Positions 10,500-21,115 of a stretch of 64,000 nucleotides of DNA are shown piece after piece. This stretch comes from Jaltomata sinuosa (Eukaryota > Streptophyta > Magnoliopsida > Solanales > Solanaceae), in NCBI GenBank assembly GCA_003996215.1, contig QJPP01003499.1, positions 103,353 to 167,352 of the forward strand. The letters run 5' to 3'. A program made the translations under genes and the position numbers. The notes under the pieces are model-generated. The model was not told where the DNA came from. It saw nothing but the letters and a program-made list of their open reading frames with translations, and did no database searches. Positions within the stretch are counted from its first letter, which is position 1. Every line of letters begins with the position of its first letter.

Positions 10500-11095
10500 G
10501 CATATGTATCAACACAATTTTTTTGAAATTCAAATGTATTTATATGTGTTTGACTGAGTATCTGGTATAAGTACTTAACACACAAACATATCAAATGTAT
10601 TTGTATTCAAATACAAATAAAAATATATTTTTATTGGTTATTCTAGCAGACACAATTTTTAAAAAACTCAAATGTATTTGTATGTGTTTTGATGAGTATG
10701 ATATAAGTACTTAACATACAAACATATGAAATGTATTTGTATTAAAATACAGATACAAATATATTTTTTTAGATTGCTCTGGCTATGTATTATTTGTATT
10801 TTGGTAGACACAATTTTTGAAAAACTCAAATGTATTTGTATGTGTTTGACTCGGTCTAGTATAAGTACTTAACATACAAACATATCAAATGTATTTGTAT
10901 TAGAATACAAATACAAATACATTTTTCCAGGTTGCTCTTGCATATGCATTATTTGTATTCTAGTAGACACAGTTTTTCATAAAACTCAAATGTATTTGTA
11001 TGTGTTTGGCTGGGTCTCTGGGATAACTACTCAACACACAAACAAATGAAATGTATTTGTATTAGAATACAGATTGCAAATATATTTTGTTCTCT
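10500..11095 (+). repeat. Four-copy ~158-bp AT-rich tandem repeat
   Basis: The phrase CAAATGTATTTGTATGTGTT (first copy one base different) recurs at 10531, 10669, 10827 and 10986, giving spacings of 138, 158 and 159 bp. Each unit also contains ATAAGTACTTAACA(C/T)ACAAACAT or close variants, and a TTTGTATT...AATACAAA dyad. It resembles a young satellite-like array or the subterminal repeats of a DNA transposon; I cannot name the family. Confidence 0.85.
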
Positions 11096-12299
11096 AGATC
11101 TTGAAAGTTTTTCTCGATTTGCATTTGAACGATAAAGCTCGAAATCTACAGTTTGATGGAAGAATTCAAAATTCAGATTCAAGTTCAACAATTTGTTGAA
11201 TAGTTTTCCTCCAAGTTCCCCTTTTGGAATGGAATTTTCTAAATGCAGATCATGCCTATGATTTATGGAATGAATTAAAATCATTAAAGATTCTTTCCTT
11301 TTTAAATGGTAACAGTCACCTAAAATAATTCTTTCACCTCAATATGTATTTGTATTTGGCAGATTAATTTCAGCCATTAAATATAATTAAAATAGTAATA
11401 TTTTACCATTTTAATTGATGTCGCCTGTAATTCCAAAAGGGCTGTTATCTCCTCCTTAATTATGGAATCAAGTTTGCTATTTGTGAAATTTTCTCTTAAA
11501 CTATTGTGTTACTATTATTATATCAATTAACTTGATCGACTTTTGATTTTGTAATTGATTTTTTTGTTTCTTACTTATGCAGGTTTTTGTGCATTCAAAA
11601 TAATTTCAGGTGTTTATTTTAAAATTTTGATTGTCAATTAAATTCATCTACATATATATGTTGTTGGCTCATAATTGTGTTTGTAAACTTATTCGAGTTA
11701 AGAATTGAAAAAAAGCGATAGAGAAAAAATATTATATTTTATTTATAGTTAATTGCTGATTTTCATTTTTTTATATATATTTTATATTTATGCACACGTG
11801 CAACACACGTACACTAAACTAGTACTATGTTAAAAGTGTGAAAGACCTTATAATGTGATTTGAACTTTTTGCCCTTTATTAAAAGTCTCTCCTTTAGATA
11901 AAATCGTCTTTTTACTATTTTTCTCAAATAAAATTATAATTACACATAAATACTAATATATATCAATAAATTAATAATAATTATATTCTTAAAAGGTCCC
12001 AAAAAAGAACCCCTAAAGTTACAAACAAATCGGCGGTCTTCTCTTAGTTTTTGACCATTCTTCTACTTTAATTTTTTTTAAAATATTTTTTCTTTATACA
12101 TCCTTTTTCTGTTTTTTCTACTTTCATATGAATTATATAATATTATAGTTATATACTAAACCCTAAAAGGTATAAAATAAGGACAAACCTATTTAGAATA
12201 AATAAATTGCTTTTATCATGCATCGTCCACTTACTTTAAAAAGAAAATAAAAGACTAATTCACTCTAGAATTATTAGGTATTTGATTCAATCTTGATGC
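11096..12299. other. AT-rich DNA with a Helitron-like 3' end near 11791-11823
   Basis: No gene is visible. At 11791-11823 a short hairpin (ACGTG-CAACA-CACGT) is followed by ACACTAAA and CTAG|T, the arrangement expected for a Helitron 3' terminus (hairpin, then CTRR, inserted before T). I could not find a matching 5' TC end, so this is a partial or wrongly identified element. The remainder is low-complexity AT-rich sequence. Confidence 0.35.
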
Positions 12300-12830
12300 A
12301 CTTAACAAAATAATTTTGATGGTTTTTTTTATAAAAAATTGGTATAATCATATTGTTCTAATATCTCAATTATTGTATTATTTTGTTGTAATTCCTATTA
12401 TGTTGCTATCTGTTGTTTTTCTATTTAATACAGGTGGTAGATAAATGTTCAGTCGGGGTTTGAGAAATTTTTGTGTAAAGGTTAGATTTAATCGTATTAT
12501 TTTGATATCTCAATTATCGTATTGTTTAATGGTAGGTTTTATTGCTATCTGTTTTTTTTTCTGCTTAATACATGTGGTAGATAATTGTTCGCTCGGGATT
12601 TAAGAAATTTTGGTATAAAGGTTAGGTTTAATTGTATTGTTTTGATATCTCAATTATCGTATTGTTTTGTTGTAGTTTCTGTTCTATTGCTATCTCCTAT
12701 TTTTACTACTTAATACAGGTGGTAGATGAATGTTCAGTCGGGCTTTAAGAATTTTTTGTATAAAAGTTAGGTATTGTATTGTTGTGATATATCAATTGTC
12801 GTTTACTATCTGCTATTTTAAATTTTATAT
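12300..12830 (+). repeat. Four-copy ~141-bp tandem repeat
   Basis: The marker ATATCTCAAT (varied in the last copy) recurs at 12361, 12506, 12646 and about 12787, spacings 145, 140 and 141 bp. Units share AATACAGGTGGTAGATAAATG and TTCAGTCGGG with small changes. The array ends just before the perfect hairpin at 12861-12877, so it may belong to the same mobile element. Confidence 0.85.
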
Positions 12831-12837
12831 ATTTTAT

Positions 12838-12895
12838 ATTGATTAATGGCTTGACACGATGTATACGTGCAATGCACGTACGCTACAGTAAAAAC
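12838..12895 (+). other. Perfect hairpin, possible Helitron 3' end
   Basis: TACGTGC-AAT-GCACGTA forms a perfect 7-bp stem with a 3-base loop. It resembles the hairpin at 11791 in sequence and in its AT-rich upstream context, but a clear CTRR end is not seen right after it. If both are Helitron ends, they would mark two tandemly placed copies. Confidence 0.35.
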
Positions 12896-12989
12896 TATTT
12901 TATTAGTATGTAGACATTGTAAATTTAACTCAATAAATTAGTCAATGAATAAGAAGAGTATTAATTATAAAGTCATATTGTTATTACAA

Positions 12990-13110
12990 CATTAGAAAAT
13001 AGGAGAGAAAAACAAAAAAATTAGGAAAAGTCCCAAAAAAAGGAGAAAAAAGATAAATGCAAATGGAGACCATAGAGAGGTGCCACATCACCTTGTCTAT
13101 AACCCTCCTT

Positions 13111-13142
<32 letters not shown>

Positions 13143-13259
13143 TTTTAAGGTGAAATTTTTATTTTTTAAAGGAGGAAAAATGTCAAAAAATTTACAAAAA
13201 AGATAAATATCATTCTAGACCTTAGGGAGCGCCAAATCATCGAGTCTATAATCTTCCTT

Positions 13260-13321
<62 letters not shown>

Positions 13322-13330
13322 ATATAAAGG
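12990..13330 (+). repeat. Diverged duplication with (TA)n and (GA)n microsatellites
   Basis: Two diverged ~150-bp copies, 12995-13142 and 13150-13326, each contain GATAAAT, AGACC(A/T)TAG, CCA(C/A)ATCA and TCTATAA and end in a TA run. The first run is (TA)n followed by (GA)n at 13111-13142; the second is about 60 bp of (AT)n at 13263-13326. The long dinucleotide tract is likely length-variable. Confidence 0.8.
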
Positions 13331-13661
13331 CAATTACAATTTGTGTCTGTTCATTGTTATTTAATCCTCAGTTTTAAAGTTTTTTGCAAGAAGATTTTGT
13401 GTTTTATCTTTTACGTTGTTGAAAATTTGAAGCAAATTAAAAGAAATTTCCATGTATTATGCTTGAACAAATTTACTTTTCTGTAATCATCATTTTATTT
13501 TAAAAGTGAAAACCTTTGAAGTGCAAAGTTAAATTACTAAAATGTCTATTAAAAATTAATTGACAATTTTATTTCTCCCTTAAACATTATTCTTAAAATA
13601 ATATTGCACCAAAAAATAAATTTACCTTGTAATAAATGAAAAATTTACTTCATACAGAAAA
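13331..13661. other. AT-rich DNA flanking element C, nothing recognised
   Basis: I see no ORF, RNA gene or repeat unit here. It ends with GAAAA at 13657-13661, the left copy of the target duplication of element C. Confidence 0.6.
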
Positions 13662-14025
13662 TGTAAGGACCGAGTCTGTCGTTACGGGTAGTCCAATCGT
13701 GCCAAGTTTTAGAGTTAGAAAACTCTGAGTTTGGGAGTTTGAAATTCTAGGCTAGGCTAGCCTCGGCCGATTTTGGAGCGAGGTAGAGTCTAGGGAAATC
13801 CGGGTAAAAATGGATTTAGGTGTCTTGGATTGAGCTAGTTTTCCACGTAGTCAAGACATAAAGGAGTCCGGAGGACTTTTCGGAATCGCATTTGGTTAAG
13901 TAGAACTCCCGAAATCGTGTTTGACGTGAAACGATTATTTCGGAACGTCGTGGGAAACAATGTGTTGTGAAATGGCCAAAACTGGCAAATTTATGGACTT
14001 TCTGCCCGTGACAAGCGCTGTCACG

Positions 14026-14150
14026 CGCGATAGCGGTCACTGCTATAGCGGTAGAAATTACCGCTATAGCGGAGGTCAAGGGGCGGTCAACTCACTTAAG
14101 ACCGCTATAGCGGGACCGCTATAGCAGAGTAGGGACCGCTATAGCGGGCC
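14026..14150 (+). repeat. Palindrome cluster CCGCTATAGCGG in the C 5' LTR
   Basis: Exact copies lie at 14061-14072, 14102-14113 and 14136-14147, with imperfect ones between them. The matching cluster in the 3' LTR (21477-21612) has exact copies at 21516-21527 and 21576-21587, so individual sites are decaying since insertion while the cluster remains recognisable. Confidence 0.88.
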
Positions 14151-14271
14151 AACGGATTTTTAATGCAGAAACAGCTCTCAAAACATCAGAATTTCACAAG
14201 TTTGTTTTGGGAGAAGGGATGGGTGAATTCAGGCGATTTTTTTCATTCCTCCGCCAAAAATTATTCCTAAG

Positions 14272-14617
14272 GTAAGGTTTTCGTTCCCCACACTTTGTAA
14301 TACGTTTCCTATGCGGTAGAATTGCTAGGAGGGAAATTGGGGAAGGTTGGAATGACCTAGGGATGATGGAATTCGGGGAAGAAGGGGGTTCCAAACATGT
14401 ATGTTCTTGGGTGTTGATTTAAGTACGTTAAAATGATCATAGGATGTTTAATTTCCTATTTTTTTCGTAAAAAATGATAAGACTAGGAGAATTAGCGGTG
14501 AAAAAGCCTGGGAAAAGGGTGGAATGATCATGGGTGGCCTGGGGTTTGGGAATTTGGTATAATCCGGGTAATGTACAGGCATGTTTGTTGATTGTATGTA
14601 TTATGTGTTATTTTTAG
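14272..14617 (+). other. Intron-like segment inside the C 5' LTR (346 bp)
   Basis: The segment begins GTAAGG after CCTAAG and ends TTATTTTTAG before ACCAAGAACG, matching plant donor and acceptor consensus. The corresponding place in the A LTR (4266/4267) has the two flanks joined with nothing between. The 3' LTR of C keeps the same segment at 21731-22076, also 346 bp. Element E keeps it with AA in place of the acceptor AG. Splicing was not observed; the flanks share AG, so a deletion through 2-bp microhomology is a possible alternative. Confidence 0.6.
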
Positions 14618-14883
14618 ACCAAGAACGCAAGAGAAATCTGGAATACGGGAAAGCTCGGGTTGAATAGAGCTTGGAACACTTCGAGGTAGGTGATGGCTTT
14701 CGTGTTTCTGCGAATGTGTATATTCATTGTACTCGTTGTCTAAGTAATTGTGTACATTACATTGCTTAGGAGAATTATGTGGAATGTCTAGGTTCGGTTT
14801 ACAGTCTATGTTTGAATGGTTTACTTGTTGGTTTTACAAGTTGTGTGTGTTCATATATTAACTGTAGTTGTTGACATTCGGTT

Positions 14884-15032
14884 GGCTCAGGTACCACGTC
14901 TGGTACGGGTATAACATATGGTTGGCTCGGGTACTACGCCTGGTACGGGTATAACACATGGTTGGTTTGGGTACCACACCTGGTACGGGTATAACACATG
15001 GTTGGCACGGGTACCATGCCTGGTACGAGTTT
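14884..15032 (+). repeat. ~40-bp tandem hairpin array, C 5' LTR
   Basis: Four units with GGGTACCACGCCTGGTACGG cores separated by GTATAACACATGGTTGG. Each core can fold as a short hairpin. The 3' LTR carries the same four units at 22345-22492. Confidence 0.82.
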
Positions 15033-15938
15033 ACTTTATTGTATATTGCATGGTGATTTCTGTATTACATTGATTGTTATTGGTCTGTGTGTGGACCAGG
15101 TTGTTTTACTTAATGTGATGATTAATATTGGTTCTGTGAGTGGACCGGGTTGTTATTGAAAAGTGCTATTGATTGGTGATCCTTGAGAGGCCATGAACTG
15201 TTGTATGACTGTTAAGTTGGTCTTGGTTTAGGCCAGGTAAATCACTACTTGTGGTATTGTCTAGAGGGGATTCCAGGGTGTGTCCGAGCTAGACTGTAAG
15301 GTATGGTTATGGTTTCTTGTTGGTGGAATAGAACTGTAAGAGATGGATTCATGCGGTAACAAGCTAGGTAGAAACCTGTAGTCTAGAGATGCATGTGATA
15401 ATTGTTACATGTTTGCCATACTTGTTACTGGATTTTGCGTACTATTTATATACTATTTTCTTGAATATTGGCTGATGATCCTACCAGTACACAGTGGTAG
15501 TGTACTGATACTACACTTGTCTTTCTTTTGGTGAGTACAGGAAATCTTCCAGCGGCTAAGACGAGACCTCAGATTTAGCATCGACGTTCCCGATCTTCAA
15601 GGGTGAGCTGTCGATTCGAGTTACCTTGGGATTATCATTAGAGTTTTAGTCCATTTATTCTGACTTAAAAACTATTTCTCATTTTGTTTGGGGTTGCATC
15701 CCCGTACTCTAGATTTTGTATTGATGTTTGGTATGATGACTTTCAGTTCCTAGGTGGGATTTTCCGCAGATTATTAATTATGATAAGTTTTGAGTAGTTG
15801 ATCTTATTTTCATTGTTAGTTTACATTTATGCTTGCTGGTTTTAGGCTGTTAGTCTAGGCAAAGAGTGGGACTCTATTGGTTCGCTCATCCAGGGGTTGT
15901 GTGGGTGCCACTCACAATGGGTTGGGTCGTTACAAAGA

Positions 15939-15950
15939 TGGTATCAGAGC
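15939..15950 (+). other. Primer binding site, initiator tRNA-Met type
   Basis: TGGTATCAGAGC lies four bases after the 5' LTR end. It is complementary to the 3' end of plant initiator tRNA-Met, the usual primer of this group. The following CTAGGTT is not needed for the match. Confidence 0.93.
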
Positions 15951-16155
15951 CTAGGTTCGTTGATCTCATTGTACCAAACAGGTCTAGTAGAGTCTTGCGG
16001 AACGGTGCAGAGACGTCCGTACTTTTCTTCGATAGGCTACAAGGCTTTAGTAAAAAAACTATCTCTTCTTCTTTTCCTTCGTGCTATAACTCGATTCCAA
16101 TTGGTATCTGGTGATACGAATTGGTATCTAACTTCATTCACTCTTCTGTCCGCAG

Positions 16156-17400
16156 ATGGTTACTACAAGGAATAACAGAGAAAGGCCAGCGGGCCCAACA
16201 GTTCACAACATAGGTAGGGGAAGGGGCAGGGGATGAGCTGGAGCCGCACTCGCCAGGGGTGGAGCTCAAGCTGCTGCTGCTGCACGTGAGGTAACCCCTC
16301 CCCCACCTCAAGATTGTGTGGTTGAGGATGTGGAAGAAGTGGTTGTAGAGGATGGAGGAGCTCAGGAAGAGGTGGCACCGGTTGGGGGTGCAGGCCTTCC
16401 TGCGATGACACTGGAAGCTTTCAGGCAGGCGTGGGATATCCTGAGTGGGTTGGTTGGTGCTGGAGCCATACCTGCAGCTTATGCGAATCAGGCCTTGCAT
16501 ACTCAGCCATCAGTTACTACTACACCAAGGATGGATGCAGCTTCGGGCACAAATGATCTTCTCAGGCCAATGTTAGGCCCAGTGATGACAGGTAATGAGT
16601 ATGAGATGCTGACTAAGTTCCTTAAGCTGAAACCTCCGATGTTTTAGGGTACAGACGAGGAGGATGCCTATGAGTTCATCCTGGATTTCCATGAGAGGTT
16701 GCACAAGTTGGGTATTGTACGTCAGCATGGGGTGAAGTTTGTCACTTTTCAGCTGCAGGTGATGCCAAGTAGTGGTGGAGGTCTCATGTTGAGTGTCGGT
16801 CATCTATCTTACCTCCACTGACTTGGGAGCAGTTCCATGCATTTTTTCTAGAGAAGTACGTTCCCCGTACGTTGAGGGACCGAAAGAAGGATGAATTTCT
16901 AAACTTGGAGCAGGGTGGCATGTTGGTCTCAGCTTATGAGGCTAAGTTTCATGCGTTGTCTCATTTTACTACACAGATGTTGGGTTCCGAGGAGGAACGG
17001 GTCCGGTTGTTTGTCAAGGGTCTGAATAGTGATCTGCAGGTACTATCAGTGCTTATGACTTCTTCAGGGAAGGGTTTTAATGATGTGGTGGACTATGTGA
17101 AGAAGATTGAGGGAGTTAGGCAAGTGGGGCAGGCTAAGGCTTTAGCCAAAAGGCCCCGGAATGAGGCAAATTTTGGTGGTTCATACTCCAGGGGCCAACA
17201 TCAGTAGGCTTACTCGGCCCGTCCTATTCAGTCAGCTCTGCCAGCTTCTACAGGTGGTCGTCAGGGAGCTCAGTCTTCAGCTCCTAGAGGCTAGGGGACA
17301 TCTTATACATCAGCTAACAGGCCTACTTTGGACTGTGGATGCTTCCATTGTGGTGAGTTGGGCAACTTTAAGAGGGAGTGTCCACATAGGCAGGCAGGTA
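16156..17400 (+). pseudogene. Element C gag remnant
   Basis: The capsid-nucleocapsid precursor starts at the ATG at 16156 (MVTTRNN) with a GRGRGRG basic patch. A TGA at 16234, a TAG at 16645 and a frameshift between about 16650 and 16870 break it. The middle portion has the retrotransposon gag signature: PPMF before the first break, EDAYEFILDFHERLHKLGI, then RDRKKDEFLNLEQG. The zinc knuckle at 17340-17381 has C-C-N-C where siblings have C-C-H-C, so one ligand is lost. It runs on in frame into protease, as expected for a single gag-pol ORF. Confidence 0.88.
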
Positions 17401-20400
17401 ATCAGGGTCAGCAGCAGACTAGAGCAGTAGTTCCGACAGGCAGAGGTGGTAATGCTAGGGGACGTCCACAGGGTGGGCGAGGTAATTTCCAGGGAGGCCG
17501 GGGAGACCGCGGGAACGGCAGCGCAGGCAGGGGTGTGGCGCAGCCGGCCTGGGAAGTTTCCCGGATTGATGATCGGGCACATTGCTATGCTTTTCCAGGA
17601 AAGACTGAGGTGGAAGCCTCAGATGCGGTGATCATAGGTACTATTCTTGTCTGTGATAAAATGGCCTCAATATTATTTGACCCAGGATCTACATATTTTT
17701 ATGTGTCTGTTAGTTTTGTATTGGGTCTGAATTTGAATTGCGATATCCTTGATTCCTCTATCCATGTATCTACCCCGGTTGGAGAGTCGGTGATTGTGAT
17801 TCATGTGTATCGTGACTGTTCTGGGGTATTTGTGGGGCTACGTACTTAGGTAGATTTAGTTATTCTGGATATGGCTGATTTTGATATTATCTTGGGTATG
17901 ACCTGACTATCTCCTTATCATGCTGTGTTGAACTGTAACACCAAAACTGTGACTCTAGAAATTCTGGGTAAGGATAGACTAGAGTGGGAAGGTGTATACA
18001 TGCCTAAGCCTATTAAGATAATATTGTTTGTTCGGGCTAGGAAGCTAGTAGGAAGGGGGTGTCTAGCCTTCTTGGCTCATCTCTGGGATGATAGTGTGGA
18101 GTCCACTTCTATTGAGCCAGTTTAAGTGGTGTCCAAATTTGTAGAGGTGTTTCCAGCGGATTTGTCTGGTATGCCTCCGGACAGGGATATAGATTTTTGT
18201 ATCGATTTGGAGACAGGCAGTCGTCCCATCTCTATTCCTCCGTATAGAATGGCTTCGGCAGATTTAAGGGAACTTAAGACTCAGCTGCAGGAACTCCTAG
18301 ATAAGGGATTTATACGTCCCAGTGCTTCACCTTGGGGGGCTCTGGTTTTGTTTCTGAAAAATAAGGATGGTAGTATGCGGATATGTATAGACCACAAACA
18401 ATTGAACAAGGTGATCATCCGGAATAAGTATCCTTTACCCCAGATATATGATTTATTTGACCAGCTTCAGGGTGCATCAGTGTTTCTGAAAATTGACTTG
18501 AGGTCGGGGTACCATCAGTTGAAAATTAGGCCTGAGGATATTTTGAAAACTGCTTTTCAGACTCGGTATAGACATTACGAGTTTCTAGTAATGTCGCTTG
18601 GTTTGACCAATGCGCCGGCAGCATTCATGAGTTTGATGAATGGGGTGTTTAAGTCCTACTTGGATTCTTTTATTATCGTGTTCATTGACGATATTTTGAT
18701 CTACTCTAAGAGTAGGGAGGAGCATGCCAATCATCTTCGCATTGTGCTGGACATCTTGAGGCACCAAAAGCTTTATGCAAAATTCACTAAGTGTGAGTTT
18801 TGGTTGACTTCTGTGGCATTTTTGGGGCATGTGGTGTCAGAAAAGGGGGTGATGGTGGATCCCCAGAAAATTGAGGCAATTAAGAGTTGGGTCCGGCCTA
18901 GCTCTATGACAGAGGTGAGAAGTTTTGTTGGGCTCGCGGGGTACTACCGGAGGTTTGTGAAGAACTTTGCTTCTATTGCTACTCACCTGACCAGACTGAC
19001 ACAGAAGGAGGTACCATTTGTGTGGTCCGACAAGTGAGAGGAGAGCTTCCAAAAGCTCAAGACACTTTTGACCATGGCTCCTATATTGTCCTTGCCGGTT
19101 GAAGATAAAGACTTTATTATTTACTGTGATGCTTCACATTCTGGTTTGGGTGTTGTGTTGATGCAGGATAGGAATGTGATAGCCTATGCTTCCAGGCAGT
19201 TGAAGGTGCATGAGAGGAATTACCAGACTCACGATTTAGAGTTGGCAGCGGTGGTTTTTGCCTTGAAAATCTGGAGACACTACCTTTATGGTGTCAAGTG
19301 CGAAGTATTCACGGATCATGCAGTCTGCAGTATGTTTTCACTTAGAAGGATTTGAATCTGAGGCAAAGAAGGTGGATGGAGTTATTGAAGGATTATGATG
19401 TGACAATTCAGTACCATCTGGGTAAGGCTAATTTGGTGGCAGACGCATTGAACCGAAAAACTATTAGCATGGGTAGCTTGGCTTGTTTGGGGGGTGTCCA
19501 AACGACCGCTAGCTAAGGAAATTCAAGCTCTGGAGGCCAAGTTCATGCACTTAGGTTTCTCAGACCGAGGTGGGTTGTTGGCCAGCATTGAGGTCAAGAA
19601 CACCTTCATAGAGGAAATAAAGGTAAAACAGTTTCAGGATTCAAAGCTGGGCAAGTTGCGAAGTAAAGTGATATCCGGGGAGTCTAGAGATGTCATGTTA
19701 GACTCTGGTGGTGTATTGCATTTCAGGGAGAGGATTTGTGTTCCTAGGGTTGATGATATGATTCCAAAAATTCTGAAAGAAGCTCATGGTTTGCGGTACT
19801 CGATCCATCCGGGTGTAACCAAAATGTACAGGAACTTGAGGCAGCGTTACTGGTAGCCCGGGATGAAAAGGGACATAGTTGATTTTGTGTTCAAGTGTCA
19901 GAATTGCCAGCAAGTAAAATATGAACATCAGAGACCTGCAGGACTACTTCAGAGGATGCCCATTCCAGAGTAGAAGTGGGAGAGGATAGCCATGGATTTC
20001 GTGGTGGGTCTTCCCAAGACATTGGGGAAGTATGAATCAATTTGGGTCATTGTTGACAGGTTGACCAAGTCCGCTCATTTCATTCCGGTCAGGGTAGATT
20101 ATAATTCACAGCAACTGGCCAAGGTCTACGTGAAGGAGATTGTAAGACTGCATGGGGTACCACTGTCCATCATTTCTGATAGGGGTACGCAGTTTACTTC
20201 TAAGTTCTGGGGCAAGTTACATGAAGAGTTAGGTACACAACTCACTTTTAACACAACCTTCCATCCTCAGACTGATGGTCAGTCGGAGAGGACGATTCAG
20301 GTATTGGAGGACATGCTGAGAGCATGTGTAATGGACTTTGGTGGTCATTGGGACCAGTTTCTACCATTGTGCAAATTCTCATACAATAACAGCTACCACT

Positions 20401-21090
20401 CCAGTATCGATATGGCACCATTCGAGGCCCTGTACGGGAGAAACTGCAGATCACCGGTTGGGTGGTTTGAGGAAGGTGATGTGAAGCCTCTGGGAGTATA
20501 CTTAGTGAAGGAAGCATAGGAGAAAGTAAGGGGCATACAGACCAAGTTGCTGGCTGCTCAAAGCAGGCAGAAGGAGTATGCAGATCGTAAGGTCCAGGAC
20601 ATGGATTTTCAGGTTGGTGAACAAGTATTGCTAAAAGTGTCAACAATGAAAGGGGTTATGTGGTTTGGTAAGAAGGGCAAGCTTAGCCCTCGGTTCATTG
20701 GTCTGTTTGAGGTCCTTGAGATTATGGGGCCAATGGCTTACAAGTTAGCACTGCCACCTAGTTTGTCAGGCATCCATCCGGTATTCCATGTATCCATGCT
20801 CAAGCGATACCATGGGGATGGGGACTACATTATCAAGTGGGATGAAGTACTTTTTGATAAAGATATTCGTTATGATGAAGAACCGGTTATGATTCTTGCT
20901 CGGGATGTCCAGAGGTTAAGGACAAAGGTGATTGACATGGTGAAGGTTCAGTGGAAGCATCATCCGGTTGAGGAAGGCACTTGGGAAACTGAGAAGGACA
21001 TGCGGGACAAGTACCCTCAACTATTTGGGATTCAGGTACTACACTTCCTTCCTTTTATTTCTGTAATTTCGAGTTTGATCATTTGGGGAT
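17400..21090 (+). pseudogene. Element C pol remnant (PR-RT-RH-IN-chromodomain)
   Basis: One frame (positions divisible by three) carries almost all of pol. The protease Asp starts the DPGS at 17679. RT extends from about 18130 to 19030 with FIDD at 18681-18692. The RNase H Asp is in YCDAS at 19128. Integrase has its first Asp at 19995, second at 20178 and Glu at 20286, a D-X35-E spacing with all three residues kept. The GPY/F-like region reads GLFEV. The chromodomain-like tail (VQWKH, GTWE) ends near 21030. Stops: TAG 17847, TGA 17904, TAA 18123, TGA 19035, TAG 19854, TAG 19972, TAG 20517; the frame is also disturbed near 19320-19490 and at the very end. Confidence 0.92.
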
Positions 21091-21115
21091 AAATGATGGG
21101 TAAATTGGTATCTGT

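Larger units (their letters stand above)
13662..15934 (+). repeat. 5' LTR of element C (2273 bp)
   Basis: Starts TGTAAGGACCGAG and ends GGTCGTTACA, directly followed by the PBS. It contains, in order, a CCGCTATAGCGG palindrome cluster (14026-14150), the GT-AG segment (14272-14617), a ~40-bp tandem array (14884-15030) and AT-rich TATA-like DNA near 15443. A pyrimidine tract followed by GAGTACAG near 15541 looks like a splice acceptor. The transcription start was not located. Confidence 0.95.

Noticed and set aside
10500..11095. CRISPR-like array
   Set aside because: Plant context, long AT-rich units with no unique spacers; an ordinary tandem repeat.
15939..15950. tRNA gene
   Set aside because: Only the 12-nt primer-site complement is present; no cloverleaf.
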